A DNA stretch of 64,000 bases from Arthrobacter sp. JZ12 (GTDB lineage: Bacteria; Actinomycetota; Actinomycetes; Actinomycetales; Micrococcaceae). Made by a program: the position numbers and the translations under genes. The notes under the pieces are model-generated. The model saw nothing but the letters and a program-made list of their open reading frames with translations. It did no database searches and was not told the DNA's origin. Every line of letters starts with the position of its first letter. Position 1 is the stretch's first letter. Of this stretch, positions 44,588 through 55,738 are shown in pieces. The DNA is taken from positions 1,984,001-2,048,000 of the forward strand of contig NZ_CP045246.1 of NCBI RefSeq assembly GCF_035189165.1, given 5' to 3'.

Positions 44588-45688
44588 TCAGAACCCGCCG
44601 GCGCGCTCGTACTGCGGGGCCCAGGCCAGATCCACATCCAACTCCTGCGCGGCACGCAGCCACCAATGCGGGTCGCGAAGGGCAGCACGCGCGATCAGCA
44701 CCGCATCCGCACTTCCGTTCCGAATCACACGGTCAGCCGCGGCGGGATCGTCAAGCAGCCCTACTGCGCCCGTTGGCACTCCGCCCTCCCGCCGCACCTG
44801 AGCAGCGAGGTCCACCTGGTATCCGGGCGCCACCGGAATCACTGCATCCGGTACGGCACCGCCTGAGGAAACGTCGACGAGGTCCACCCCACGGCCTTTC
44901 GCTAGCGCGGCAAGCCGGGCAGAAGCTGCCCCGTCAAGGCCGCCTTCGGTCCAGTCGGTTGCCGAGATCCTCAGCAACAGCGGCATGGCGTCAGGCAATT
45001 CAGCACGCACTGCGTCAATCACCTCAAGGGTGAAGCGGAAGCGGTTCTCCTCAGTCCCGCCCCAGCGGTCAGTACGGGTGTTCACGAGGGGACTCAGAAA
45101 TTCGTGAAGCAGGTAACCGTGGGCCGCGTGAATCTCCACGGTGTCGAAACCGGCATCCACAGCCCTTCGTGCAGAGTTTCGGAAATCCCCGATGGTGGAC
45201 AGGATTTCTTCCTCAGTCATCGCACGCGGCACGGCGTAGTCGCCGAAGGGCTCGTCGGTGGGGCCGACAGCCTGCCATCCCCCATCCTCGACCGGGACGG
45301 AACCACGGTGCCCGCTGAAGGGCCACCAGGTCGACGCCTTGCGTCCGGCATGGGCGAGCTGGACCCCGATCTTGGCGTCGGCCGCGCCGTGCCGATGGAC
45401 AAAGGTGGTGATCCTGCGCCAGGCGGCAACCTGCTCGTCGTTGTACAGCCCGGTGTCACGCGGGCTGATCATTCCCGCCGGATTAACCGCGGTTGCCTCG
45501 GTGATGATCAATGCCGCTCCCCCGGCTGCGAACTGTCCCAGGTGCATGAGGTGCCAGTCGTGAGGCACACCCGGCGCGTTGACCTCATCCGCTGAGTACT
45601 GGCACATCGCCGCCACCCAACCGCGATGAGCCAGGAGAAGGGATCGCAGTGAAATGGGTTCAAAGAGTCCCGCGCCGCTAACACCCAT
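44588..45688 (-). CDS. NADH:flavin oxidoreductase (old yellow enzyme, YqjM-like)
   Basis: FMN-dependent ene-reductase of 366 residues. YqjM-type features: Cys29 in AMCQYSA, HDWHLMHLGQFAAGG, QLAHAGRKAS with the active-site His, VEIHAAHGYLLHEFLSPLVNTRTDRWGG (split family motif) and ARAALRDPHW near the end. Reduces activated C=C bonds; probably a role in electrophile or peroxide stress. The start ATG 45688 overlaps the stop of the thioredoxin-like gene by 1 nt. Confidence 0.95.
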   Translation of the reverse strand: MGVSGAGLFEPISLRSLLLAHRGWVAAMCQYSADEVNAPGVPHDWHLMHLGQFAAGGAALIITEATAVNPAGMISPRDTGLYNDEQVAAWRRITTFVHRHGAADAKIGVQLAHAGRKASTWWPFSGHRGSVPVEDGGWQAVGPTDEPFGDYAVPRAMTEEEILSTIGDFRNSARRAVDAGFDTVEIHAAHGYLLHEFLSPLVNTRTDRWGGTEENRFRFTLEVIDAVRAELPDAMPLLLRISATDWTEGGLDGAASARLAALAKGRGVDLVDVSSGGAVPDAVIPVAPGYQVDLAAQVRREGGVPTGAVGLLDDPAAADRVIRNGSADAVLIARAALRDPHWWLRAAQELDVDLAWAPQYERAGGF

Positions 45689-46656
45689 CAGAAGAGCGCC
45701 CGCGCGAGGGCGCTGCGTGCCTTGTTGACCCGGGGGTCGGTGGGGCCCACGATGTCGAACAGCTCGAGAAGGCGTACCCGCGCGGTCTCCCGGTCTTCGC
45801 CGGATGAGCGCGCGATGAAGCCCGTCAGCCTGGCAAAGGCGTCTTCTACGTGACCGCCGGAGAGATCCAGGTCGGCTACTGCCAACTGCGCCTCAACGGA
45901 GTCCGGCGACTCGGCCGCCGCGGTGCGTACTGCAGTGGCGTCGGCCGTCCGCAACCGCTCCATCAGTTCAACCTGCGCGAGACCGGCCTTGGCATCCTGG
46001 TCGGCCGGCTGTTCGGCCAGGGCCTTCCGGTAAGCAGCGGCGGCGGCTGCATAGTCTCCGGCCTCGATGGCATCGAAAGCTTCCTGGTGCAACGGCGGCA
46101 GCGGTTGGTCCGCCGGCTCCTGCGCTCCGGCTCCCTGCGCGTCATTGTTAAGCGACCCGGTCACCCCGTTGGCCTGGGCCACCTTGAGGAGTTCCTCCAG
46201 ATACGAACGGACCTGCGGTTCAGCCAGGACGCCCTCGAACAGCGGAACGGGCTGGCCTTTCAGGATGCCGACCACAGTAGGCACTCCCTGTGCGCCGAAG
46301 GCCTGGGCAACACCGGGCTGCCCGTCGAAGTCCACGCGGGCAAGCAGGATGCGTCCGGCCTGCTCCACCGCGAGGGCTTCCAGCACGGCGAGAACCTGCG
46401 CGGACTGCTCACTCCATGAAGCACCGATCGCAACGATGACAGGCACCTGGGCCGAAAGCTGAACCAACTGGGGAAAGACCTGCTCGGTAACATCCACGAT
46501 GAATGGGCTGCCGCCGCCGGCGGAAGCAGGCCCGCCCGGACCGGCACCGGGCGTTTCCCTGGACTGTGCCCGCGCCTTGAGCGTGGAAAGGTCAACGGCA
46601 CCGCGAAGATTCATCGACGACGGCGCAGCACCGCCTGGCGTGTTGGGAGTGGTCAT
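45688..46656 (-). CDS. Thioredoxin-fold protein with TPR tail, lacking redox cysteines
   Basis: 322 residues: a low-complexity N-terminus (1-50), a thioredoxin domain (about 52-165) and TPR-like helices (about 190-322). The place of WCxxC reads W81-S-E-Q-S, so both cysteines are serine, and the protein cannot be a classical redox enzyme. The architecture equals CnoX/YbbN chaperones, which bind unfolded proteins and cooperate with GroEL; that role is inference. cis-Pro is kept (GVPTVV). Coupled to the downstream flavin enzyme gene. Confidence 0.9.
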   Translation of the reverse strand: MTTPNTPGGAAPSSMNLRGAVDLSTLKARAQSRETPGAGPGGPASAGGGSPFIVDVTEQVFPQLVQLSAQVPVIVAIGASWSEQSAQVLAVLEALAVEQAGRILLARVDFDGQPGVAQAFGAQGVPTVVGILKGQPVPLFEGVLAEPQVRSYLEELLKVAQANGVTGSLNNDAQGAGAQEPADQPLPPLHQEAFDAIEAGDYAAAAAAYRKALAEQPADQDAKAGLAQVELMERLRTADATAVRTAAAESPDSVEAQLAVADLDLSGGHVEDAFARLTGFIARSSGEDRETARVRLLELFDIVGPTDPRVNKARSALARALF

Positions 46657-46719
46657 GGGAACACCTTAGTTACTGGCCTGCGTTCTTGCGCAACCTGGTA
46701 CTGGCTGAAGGTCCGTCGA

Positions 46720-48435
46720 TTACCGAAGTTCGGCGGACAACAGCTGCTGTGCGGCTCCGATCACCGTAATCTTCTGCCCGCTGTCGGCAGGCGGGACGTA
46801 CATCATCACGGCCTCTCCGTACCGAACATCGATGCCGTCCTCCGTCGATTCTTCGCCGGTCAGGGCCTCGTAGACGGTACCCTCCAACTCGATCGAATCT
46901 CCCGGTCCTTCAGGCACGCTGCTGTAGGTGTGGTCCAGGTATCCGAAGACCATGGCTCCCCCGTCGCCGGTCGAGATAGCGCGGGTGTGCTCGGGTACGG
47001 CCACGTGAGTGAACGTGATCTCGGCCGAGTCATTCCCCGCGTCGGCGACCACGTCCGATTGGAAAGACGTGATGGCATCGGCGAAGGAATTTGCCTCGAA
47101 GGTAGCGGAGTTGCCGCCTTCGGGATCGGTCAGGTAGTCGGCGATGGCTGCGACTGCGTCTTCGGGTGGTGCCACCAGACCCTCCGCCTGGTCGAGGGGC
47201 AACTCCTCGAGCCCTTCAGGAGACCCTGCAGTCGGGAAGGTTGTGCCGGGCAGCATTTGGATCGAGGACGTGAGGCGGTAGTTTGACCGGGGATTGTCCT
47301 GTACCAGAACGAGTGCCTGCGGAACCGGATTCGCATCTCCCTGGGTGAGTGCGACGACGGTTCGAGGCCACCCGCTTCCGGTCGGAATCATGCTCGTCAG
47401 GACAGGACCGGGAGCAACCTGCGTCGGTGCGGGAACCTCGTCGGCCTGCGCGCGAACGGAGTAGTTGGCGCTGCGCAAGGTGGCGGCAGCACCCGCCACG
47501 CGCGGTTCAAGGAGGGTTGCGTCCGCCGCCGCGTCCGCCTCCCCGACCGTGGTTGCAACAGATTCAAGAATGCGGTCGAGCTGACTTTCGAGCACCACCG
47601 GGTAGGCCCCGGCCTCACCCTCCGGAGCGGCCGGAGACTCGGTCGGGGATGCCGAATCCTCCGCCGGTGCCGATTCCGTTGCCGTGGCATAGGCCGCAGC
47701 TGATCCGGAGAAACCGAGCACTGCGGCCATTCCAAGCAGCGCCGTAGCCCTAACAGGCCGCGCAGTGAAGCTCCGTGCAGTGTCCGGACGGCGGTTCTGT
47801 TCGCGGACGTGAGCACGTGAGCCCGGCTGCACCGGCTCCCGCCGCTTCCGTCGCGGCTTCATAAACGCCAGCGCCACGCCAAGGATCAGGAGAAGCGCAC
47901 CGAGAATGATCAGCGGAATCGCCCACGGGGTAGAAGTGTCGTTGGGGCTGGTGATGGAAATGTCCGTCGGCGCAGGTGTTTCACCGTCTGCCGCGACCAG
48001 GATGGACCAGTCCCCTTCGCCCGGGTCCAGCCAACGGTGGGTCAGGGTGCCCTCCGCCGTCTCCTCGCTGGTCCACAAATCGGATCCGCTCGGATTCGGT
48101 ACCGTCTCCTCACCCTCGGTGAACTCGGTGAGAAGCTCGTCCTCTCCCACTCCCGTTACGGACAGGTGCGCTGCCTCGCCCACCCAGGCTTCGACGTCGG
48201 CCGCGCGGCCGACGGCAAGGGTGAAGGGACCGTCGGACTGGACCGTAATTTCCACTTCCTCGGCGTCAGCCTGCTTGGCGCCCGCTTCAATCACGGTGAC
48301 GGGACCGCTGGAGGCATCCGCGGGAACTCCGACGGTGACCGTCGACGGCGGAGCCCACCAGGTGAGCTGGCCGATGCCCAGCAGCACCAGCAGCGCGCCG
48401 ATCGCCATGATGGGAGCAGCAAATGGAAAGCGCAC
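46720..48435 (-). CDS. Large membrane-anchored protein of unknown function
   Basis: 571 residues, no family I recognise. Order: membrane helix 1 (about 7-27), outer region (28-168) of beta-rich kind, membrane helix 2 (171-192) followed by RRKRRE, a cytoplasmic stretch with many Arg, a third hydrophobic stretch (229-249) and an acidic, Pro/Ser-rich linker, then an outer domain of about 300 residues rich in Asp, Thr and Val. The topology suggests two outer domains around a short inner loop. Not linked to obvious enzymes; it lies 63 bp upstream of the thioredoxin-like gene, same strand. Codon use looks normal, so it is a real gene. Confidence 0.85.
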   Translation of the reverse strand: MRFPFAAPIMAIGALLVLLGIGQLTWWAPPSTVTVGVPADASSGPVTVIEAGAKQADAEEVEITVQSDGPFTLAVGRAADVEAWVGEAAHLSVTGVGEDELLTEFTEGEETVPNPSGSDLWTSEETAEGTLTHRWLDPGEGDWSILVAADGETPAPTDISITSPNDTSTPWAIPLIILGALLLILGVALAFMKPRRKRREPVQPGSRAHVREQNRRPDTARSFTARPVRATALLGMAAVLGFSGSAAAYATATESAPAEDSASPTESPAAPEGEAGAYPVVLESQLDRILESVATTVGEADAAADATLLEPRVAGAAATLRSANYSVRAQADEVPAPTQVAPGPVLTSMIPTGSGWPRTVVALTQGDANPVPQALVLVQDNPRSNYRLTSSIQMLPGTTFPTAGSPEGLEELPLDQAEGLVAPPEDAVAAIADYLTDPEGGNSATFEANSFADAITSFQSDVVADAGNDSAEITFTHVAVPEHTRAISTGDGGAMVFGYLDHTYSSVPEGPGDSIELEGTVYEALTGEESTEDGIDVRYGEAVMMYVPPADSGQKITVIGAAQQLLSAELR

Positions 48436-48651
48436 TCAAGAACCTATCGTTGGGTTGGTTTGCCCGGACCAGTCGGGCGATCGATCAGATCCCATGGTAA
48501 CGAAATTGTCTCGAGCACACCTTTCGGGCTGGTACCCCGGGCGGCGCCCTACCGAAACGCCGCCCCACGGCCGGGCCACGCGTTTGTTACTGTTTCGCTA
48601 GTCATGGAACGGGCGCGGCCTGCCCGCTACGAAACGAAAGCGGAACCTTAC

Positions 48652-49971
48652 GTGAGTGAACACGAGGACGTGCCGATCAGCGAGCCCCTTCCTCGCCCGG
48701 CGACGTCGGCAAGCCAACCGACGGGAGAACCGCCGGCCGGTGCGCCTGATTCGCGTCAGGCACACCGCAGGCACGGCTTGGGACTGGCGATGGCGCGTCT
48801 GCGCCAGATTGTCCCCGTCGCCCAGCCCCGCCCGCGCTTCGAGTTTCCGCCCGAGCGCTACGACACTATCCCCGTCGACGAGTCCGTGAATATCAGCGAC
48901 GAACGGCTGAAGTTCGGCGGAGGGCAGCCGCGTTCGATGCGGCAGCACCCGATCCATTTCGGATTCATGGCAAGCGTCGGCGCGGGCCTGGCCCTGCTCG
49001 CCTACTTCATGATCACCAATGTGGGACAGCTCCTGGTCTGGATCGGCGCAGCGCTGTTCATCGCGCTGGGGCTCGATCCGATCGTTCGCTGGCTCGAGGA
49101 CCGCCGTGTTCCGCGTCCGGCTGGCATCATGCTCGCCCTGCTGCTCCTGGTCGGCATAATCACCGGCTTCTTTGCCACCCTCATCCCGACGATAATCTCG
49201 CAGACCTCGCAGCTGGCCGAGCGCGCACCCGGGTACGTGCAGGACTTCCTCAACTCCGAGTTCTTCATCACCGTGGATGCGCAGTTCGAAGTGCGCGAAC
49301 GCGTCACGGAGGAGGTCAACAGGTTCTTCGCCGACTCGGAGGCGGTCGGTGGCATCTTCGGAGGGGTACTCGGCGTCGGAACGGTAATACTCAACAGCCT
49401 GTTCGGGGTCCTGATCATCCTCGTGCTGACCCTGTATTTCCTGGCGTCCCTGCCCGCCATGAAGAAGTGGGCCTACCGCCTGGCGCCGCGGTCCCGCCGG
49501 CCGCGCGTGGAGAAGCTGGCCGAGGAAATTACCCGAAGCGTGGGCAACTACGTGATCGGACAGGCCTGCGTCGCCCTGATCAACGCGTCCTTCGCGTTCA
49601 TCTTCATGTCGATTGCCCAGGTGCCGTTCTCGGTCCTGCTCGCTTTCATCGTCGCGATGCTGGCCTTCATACCGCTGGTCGGCGGGGTGATCGCCGCCGT
49701 CGTCGTCAGCCTGGTGGCCCTGACGGTCAGCTGGCAGACCGCCGCGCTGTTCGCGGTGCTGTACGTCGCCTACCTGCAGGTCGAGGCCTATTTCATCTCA
49801 CCGCGCATCATGCAGAAGGCAGTGGCGGTCCCCGGAGCCGTGGCGGTGATTGCAGTCATTGCCGGCGGAAGCCTGCTGGGCGTGCTCGGCGCGCTTATCG
49901 CGATTCCGCTTGCCGCCGGCGCAATGCTGCTCCTGAAGGAAGTCTTCATCGCCCGCCAGGACAGTCAATGA
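48652..49971 (+). CDS. AI-2E family transporter (PerM/TqsA-like)
   Basis: 439 residues from GTG 48652; ATG 48604 (16 codons earlier) is the other option but has no RBS. A cytoplasmic tail of about 100 residues precedes about 8 helices, with the family parts FIALGLDPIVRWLEDRRVPRPAGI, GGIFGGVLGVGT and the re-entrant GGVIAAVVVSLVALTVSWQTA. Members export autoinducer-2-like molecules or ions; here the role is open. A TTTGTTACTGT patch at 48582-48594 may be its -10. Confidence 0.9.
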   Translation: MSEHEDVPISEPLPRPATSASQPTGEPPAGAPDSRQAHRRHGLGLAMARLRQIVPVAQPRPRFEFPPERYDTIPVDESVNISDERLKFGGGQPRSMRQHPIHFGFMASVGAGLALLAYFMITNVGQLLVWIGAALFIALGLDPIVRWLEDRRVPRPAGIMLALLLLVGIITGFFATLIPTIISQTSQLAERAPGYVQDFLNSEFFITVDAQFEVRERVTEEVNRFFADSEAVGGIFGGVLGVGTVILNSLFGVLIILVLTLYFLASLPAMKKWAYRLAPRSRRPRVEKLAEEITRSVGNYVIGQACVALINASFAFIFMSIAQVPFSVLLAFIVAMLAFIPLVGGVIAAVVVSLVALTVSWQTAALFAVLYVAYLQVEAYFISPRIMQKAVAVPGAVAVIAVIAGGSLLGVLGALIAIPLAAGAMLLLKEVFIARQDSQ

Positions 49972-50005
49972 AGCTTGCCATGTGCGCCTTCGGCGCGCGT
50001 TAGCC

Positions 50006-50794
50006 CTAGTCGGCGCGCGCCGTCGGCCCATCCCACTGGGTGGGCAGCTGCGTCTGCCTGCCGAGCACGACGCCGGCAATCTCGTCCAGCACCCGGCTCA
50101 CGTACTTCTCCCCCACCCAGAGGTGCTTGGCACCGTCAACGCCGACGACGTCGGCCTGCGGTATCCGGGCGAACCGCTCGGCCGCCTCGGCGGGCCGGAG
50201 GTAGTCGTCGTGCTCAGGAACGAGGACATGCAGGGGCAATCCCGCTTCAGCCCATGAGTCAAGATCCGCATCGACCGCCCGGTGCAGCGGCGGGGACAGC
50301 AGGACGGCACCCTCGATGAGCTCGGCGACCGGCTCGCGCGCTCCGTACTTCAGGCACAGTTCCGTGCCGAAGCTCCATCCAACCAGCCAGATGTTCGTAA
50401 GGCCCTCGTTGACCGCCCACTGCACGGCAGCTTCGACGTCGTGTCTCTCCAGCCCACCGCCGTCGAACTCTCCCTCGCTGCAGCCGCGCGGCGAGCACGT
50501 TCCGCGCGTGTTGAACCGAAGGACCGCGATGTCCGCCAGGGCCGGAAGACGGAAGGATGCCTTGCGGTAGATGTGCGAGTCCATGAATCCGCCGGCGGTA
50601 GGCAGCGGATGCAGGGTAACCAGCGTAGCAGCCGGGGTCCTGCCTTCCGGAGCAGCAAATTCACCCACGAGTTTCATGCCGTCCGTGGTTATCAGTTCGA
50701 TGTTGCGCCTTTCGGCGGGCAGGACCGTAGTGGCACGGATTTCTGCTGGTTCTGTGCTGTCGGTGAACTGGTATGCGGGGGCTGAAGTCGTCAT
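50006..50794 (-). CDS. Alpha/beta hydrolase (dienelactone hydrolase-like)
   Basis: 262 residues from ATG 50794. TLVTLHPLPTAGGF (oxyanion region 58-70), RFNTRGTCSPRG, nucleophile GWSFG with Ser141, an acid in VPEHDDY, and His in GAKHLWVGE. Similar to the small CocE/NonD-like hydrolases that act on short acyl or peptide esters. No signal peptide. Upstream open frame to 51130 runs through the neighbouring gene and is rejected. Confidence 0.9.
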   Translation of the reverse strand: MTTSAPAYQFTDSTEPAEIRATTVLPAERRNIELITTDGMKLVGEFAAPEGRTPAATLVTLHPLPTAGGFMDSHIYRKASFRLPALADIAVLRFNTRGTCSPRGCSEGEFDGGGLERHDVEAAVQWAVNEGLTNIWLVGWSFGTELCLKYGAREPVAELIEGAVLLSPPLHRAVDADLDSWAEAGLPLHVLVPEHDDYLRPAEAAERFARIPQADVVGVDGAKHLWVGEKYVSRVLDEIAGVVLGRQTQLPTQWDGPTARAD

Positions 50795-50804
50795 CCCGAA
50801 CAGT

Positions 50805-51125
50805 CTAGGCGGAGCGGCGACTGCGCCAGCACGGGACATGCCAATGCCGCCGGTCAGCGAGTGCGCTCTCCGCTCCGAACAGCGAATCCTCCTGCCAGGC
50901 GACCAGGTGCGCGACGCCGGGCGGGATATCCCGGTGACACCCTGGACAGAGATAGTGCTTGGCCGCGTTCCGCTCGGTGATCCGGCGTATGGACCAGACA
51001 CCGTCCCGGGCGACCTCACGGGTGGGGATTCCGGCCCGCGCCCGTTCCAGGTCCAGTTCCTCCGCCTCCGCCCACTTCCTGCGGGTCGAACCCCGGGAAC
51101 GGCGGGGCTGATTGGAACGGGGCAT
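50805..51125 (-). CDS. Zinc-ribbon protein of unknown function
   Basis: 106 residues from ATG 51125. Basic N-terminus (PRSNQPRRSRGSTRRKW), then a Cys/His cluster LCPGCHRDIPPGVAHLVAW ... RHWHVPCW, which resembles a HNH or TRASH-like zinc knuckle. Homologues in actinobacteria are often annotated as ATP/GTP-binding, without a visible P-loop here. It is divergent from nucS with a 65-bp shared promoter region, so the two may be linked. Confidence 0.8.
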   Translation of the reverse strand: MPRSNQPRRSRGSTRRKWAEAEELDLERARAGIPTREVARDGVWSIRRITERNAAKHYLCPGCHRDIPPGVAHLVAWQEDSLFGAESALADRRHWHVPCWRSRRSA

Positions 51126-51190
51126 GCCACCAGTCTGCACCGGCTCCGCGGTGATCAGGAAACCGCGCGCCGACCGGTAAAGTTCCAAGG

Positions 51191-51886
51191 GTGCGTTTAG
51201 TGATTGCCCGCTGCTCTGTCGACTACATCGGACGGCTTCGTGCCCACCTGCCGCTGGCTACCCGGCTGCTCATGGTGAAGGCTGATGGATCGGTGCTGGT
51301 CCACTCCGACGGCGGCTCCTACAAGCCGCTGAACTGGATGAGCCCGCCGGCAAGCCTGCGGATTGTGGAACCCTCCCCGGACGATGCGGAACTGGGAGTC
51401 ACCGAGACGTGGAACGTGCAGCATGCCAAGAGCGACGACCGACTGGTGATCAGCATCCATGAGCTGCTGCACGAAAGCTCCCATGACCTCGGCGTCGACC
51501 CCGGACTGGTGAAGGACGGCGTGGAGGCTGACCTGCAGCGGCTCCTTGCAGAACAGATCACCCTGTTGGGCGAAGGCTATTCGCTGATCCGGCGCGAGTA
51601 TATGACTGCCATCGGGCCGGTAGACATTCTGGCCCGGGACGCCGAGGGCCGCACCGTTGCGATCGAGCTCAAGCGCCGCGGAGATATCGACGGCGTTGAG
51701 CAGCTCACACGCTACCTTGAGTTGCTCAACCGCGACCCGCTTATGGCTCCCGTGAAGGGTGTGTTTGCGGCCCAGCAGATCAAGCCGCAGGCACGCGTGC
51801 TCGCGCAGGACCGGGGCATCGACTGTCTCACTCTCGACTACGATGCAATGCGCGGCGTTGACGACGTCGACTCACGGCTTTTCTAG
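51191..51886 (+). CDS. nucS: Mismatch endonuclease NucS (EndoMS)
   Basis: Actinobacterial/archaeal enzyme that cuts both strands at mismatches, replacing MutS-MutL. 231 residues. Nuclease core [36 protein letters not shown] (about 138-175), with the acidic metal residues and ELKRR; N-terminal part [21 protein letters not shown] and [11 protein letters not shown] is typical. The GTG start follows AAGG 9 nt upstream. Ends 323 bp before the cold-shock gene. Confidence 0.96.
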   Translation: MRLVIARCSVDYIGRLRAHLPLATRLLMVKADGSVLVHSDGGSYKPLNWMSPPASLRIVEPSPDDAELGVTETWNVQHAKSDDRLVISIHELLHESSHDLGVDPGLVKDGVEADLQRLLAEQITLLGEGYSLIRREYMTAIGPVDILARDAEGRTVAIELKRRGDIDGVEQLTRYLELLNRDPLMAPVKGVFAAQQIKPQARVLAQDRGIDCLTLDYDAMRGVDDVDSRLF

Positions 51887-52019
51887 GGCGCCTTCAGCAG
51901 GAGGGTCGGCCAGCGCGGCCCCTCATGATCGAATCGGACCAGGTTTCGGCGTCCAATTGCTCAACTATTCGAATTTTGGCTTAACAATGCGTTTATTCGC
52001 CGGAATGTCCGTTGACCAG

Positions 52020-52176
52020 CACATAGCCCTATGTGATGCTTATTGCAGTCTTTGTGTACGTGGTTTTCATGCTCGCAAGACAGGTTGCGAGCGTGGAACT
52101 CCTCGTCAGGCGCAAGATTTCTTGTCCTCAATGGAATTCCCGCGAAGTAACACCCGGCCGGCACGCGGTGTGCCGG
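52020..52176 (+). promoter_or_regulatory. Structured leader of the cold-shock gene
   Basis: Three hairpins in the 323 bp before cspA: CACATAG-CC-CTATGTG (52020-52035), GCTCGCAA-GACAGG-TTGCGAGC (52071-52092) and CCGGCAC-GCGGT-GTGCCGG (52158-52176). A long leader with refolding hairpins is usual for temperature-controlled csp mRNAs. No other gene is seen here. A TTGACC at 52011 could be a -35 box without a well-placed -10. Confidence 0.5.
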
Positions 52177-52209
52177 TCAAACAATGTTCCATTATGAGGA
52201 GAAATACAA

Positions 52210-52413
52210 ATGGCACAGGGAACCGTTAAGTGGTTCAACGCTGAGAAGGGCTTCGGCTTCATCACGCCGGACGACTCCGAAGGCGATGTTTTCGTACACT
52301 ACTCCGAGATCCAGACCGGTGGATTCCGCACCCTCGATGAGAACCAGCGTGTTCAGTTCGAGATCGGCCAGGGCGCCAAGGGCCCCCAGGCTACCGGCGT
52401 CACCACGCTCTGA
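52210..52413 (+). CDS. cspA: Cold shock protein (CspA family)
   Basis: 67-residue nucleic-acid binder. RNP1 [10 protein letters not shown] and RNP2 VFVHYSEI are intact, start [14 protein letters not shown] is standard. RBS GAGGAG 13 nt before the ATG, within a long leader. An RNA chaperone in cold shock or steady growth. Followed by a clean terminator. Confidence 0.97.
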   Translation: MAQGTVKWFNAEKGFGFITPDDSEGDVFVHYSEIQTGGFRTLDENQRVQFEIGQGAKGPQATGVTTL

Positions 52414-52434
52414 CTCGTAGCGCCACTTAAACGA

Positions 52435-52464
52435 GCGAGGCCCTCACCTCGGTGAGGGCCTCGC
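52435..52464. terminator. Terminator after cspA (bidirectional)
   Basis: 14-bp perfect arms GCGAGGCCCTCACC/GGTGAGGGCCTCGC with a 2-nt loop, then CTGTTT. It ends cspA and, from the other side, the DUF2550/atp transcript. Confidence 0.9.
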
Positions 52465-52485
52465 CTGTTTAAGCCGTTCTGTGCT

Positions 52486-52917
52486 TCAACGCCATGTGCC
52501 GATTCCGATGACTGGACCGGCCTCAAGCCAGGACGAAAGCCCGGCATAGACGTCGTATTTCATTGCAAGTAACAACTCCTGACCCTCATAAGTCAGGGAG
52601 ACGATGATTGCGCCGGGCTGGATACGGGTCTTTTCGGACTCCGTGGGGTTCCGCCAGCCTTTCAGCTCAAGAGAACTCCGCAGATACCGGTAGCGGGGCC
52701 TCGGGCTCAGCGAGACGAGGCGCAACCACTCAAGGTGTTTGTCGGTATAACGACACACCCCCATCCGCCATCCCTTGGGAGGGAGGCAGATGGAGGCGTC
52801 GAAGGTCCCCAGGGCACTGCGGAGCTGATAGCGACGGAGGCAGAACGCACCTACCGCCAACACCAGCAGGGCAAAGAGCACCGCGAGCGTGATGAACGCA
52901 ATACCGACGCCGTCCAT
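52486..52917 (-). CDS. DUF2550 domain protein
   Basis: 143 residues with one N-terminal membrane helix (about 5-28) and a beta-rich cytoplasmic part; GWRMGVCRYTDKHLEWLRLVSLSPRP and EGQELLLAMKYDVYAGLSSWLEAGP fit DUF2550. It ends the atp operon, 11 bp after atpC, the same place as Rv1312 in mycobacteria. Function unknown. Confidence 0.93.
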   Translation of the reverse strand: MDGVGIAFITLAVLFALLVLAVGAFCLRRYQLRSALGTFDASICLPPKGWRMGVCRYTDKHLEWLRLVSLSPRPRYRYLRSSLELKGWRNPTESEKTRIQPGAIIVSLTYEGQELLLAMKYDVYAGLSSWLEAGPVIGIGTWR

Positions 52918-52928
52918 CAGCTCAGCTG

Positions 52929-53213
52929 CTACTTCGCGTCTGCGGTTACTGAGCCGCCGATCTTGGCATTGTCGGCAACGATGACCACCCGATTGCTGTC
53001 AACGGAGAAAAAGCCGCCGTCAACGCCCACGGTGATGCGCTCCCCTGAAACGGGCTGGATAGCCAGCTCGCCCTCAGCGAGGATCGCAAGCACCGGCGAG
53101 TGACCGGGCAGGATGCCGATCTCTCCGTCGGAGGTGCGTGCCTTGACCATGGTCGCCGCACCGGACCACACGAAGTGGTCCGCTGCGACAATTTCAACCT
53201 CGAGTTCAGCCAT
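52929..53213 (-). CDS. atpC: ATP synthase epsilon subunit
   Basis: F1 central-stalk subunit, 94 residues: only the N-terminal beta-sandwich (EIVAADHFVWSGAATMVKARTSDGEIGILPGHSPVLAIL) is present and the C-terminal inhibitory helix hairpin of E. coli is missing, which is common in actinobacteria. 6 bp after atpD. Confidence 0.95.
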   Translation of the reverse strand: MAELEVEIVAADHFVWSGAATMVKARTSDGEIGILPGHSPVLAILAEGELAIQPVSGERITVGVDGGFFSVDSNRVVIVADNAKIGGSVTADAK

Positions 53214-53219
53214 GGGGGC

Positions 53220-55656
<2,437 letters not shown>

Positions 55657-55738
55657 ACTTGTCCTTTCCTTCGTAGTCCCTGCACGGCACTACGGCTCAG
55701 GCACCGGGCGCCCGCGTCATGCGCGGGCGCCCGAGCCG

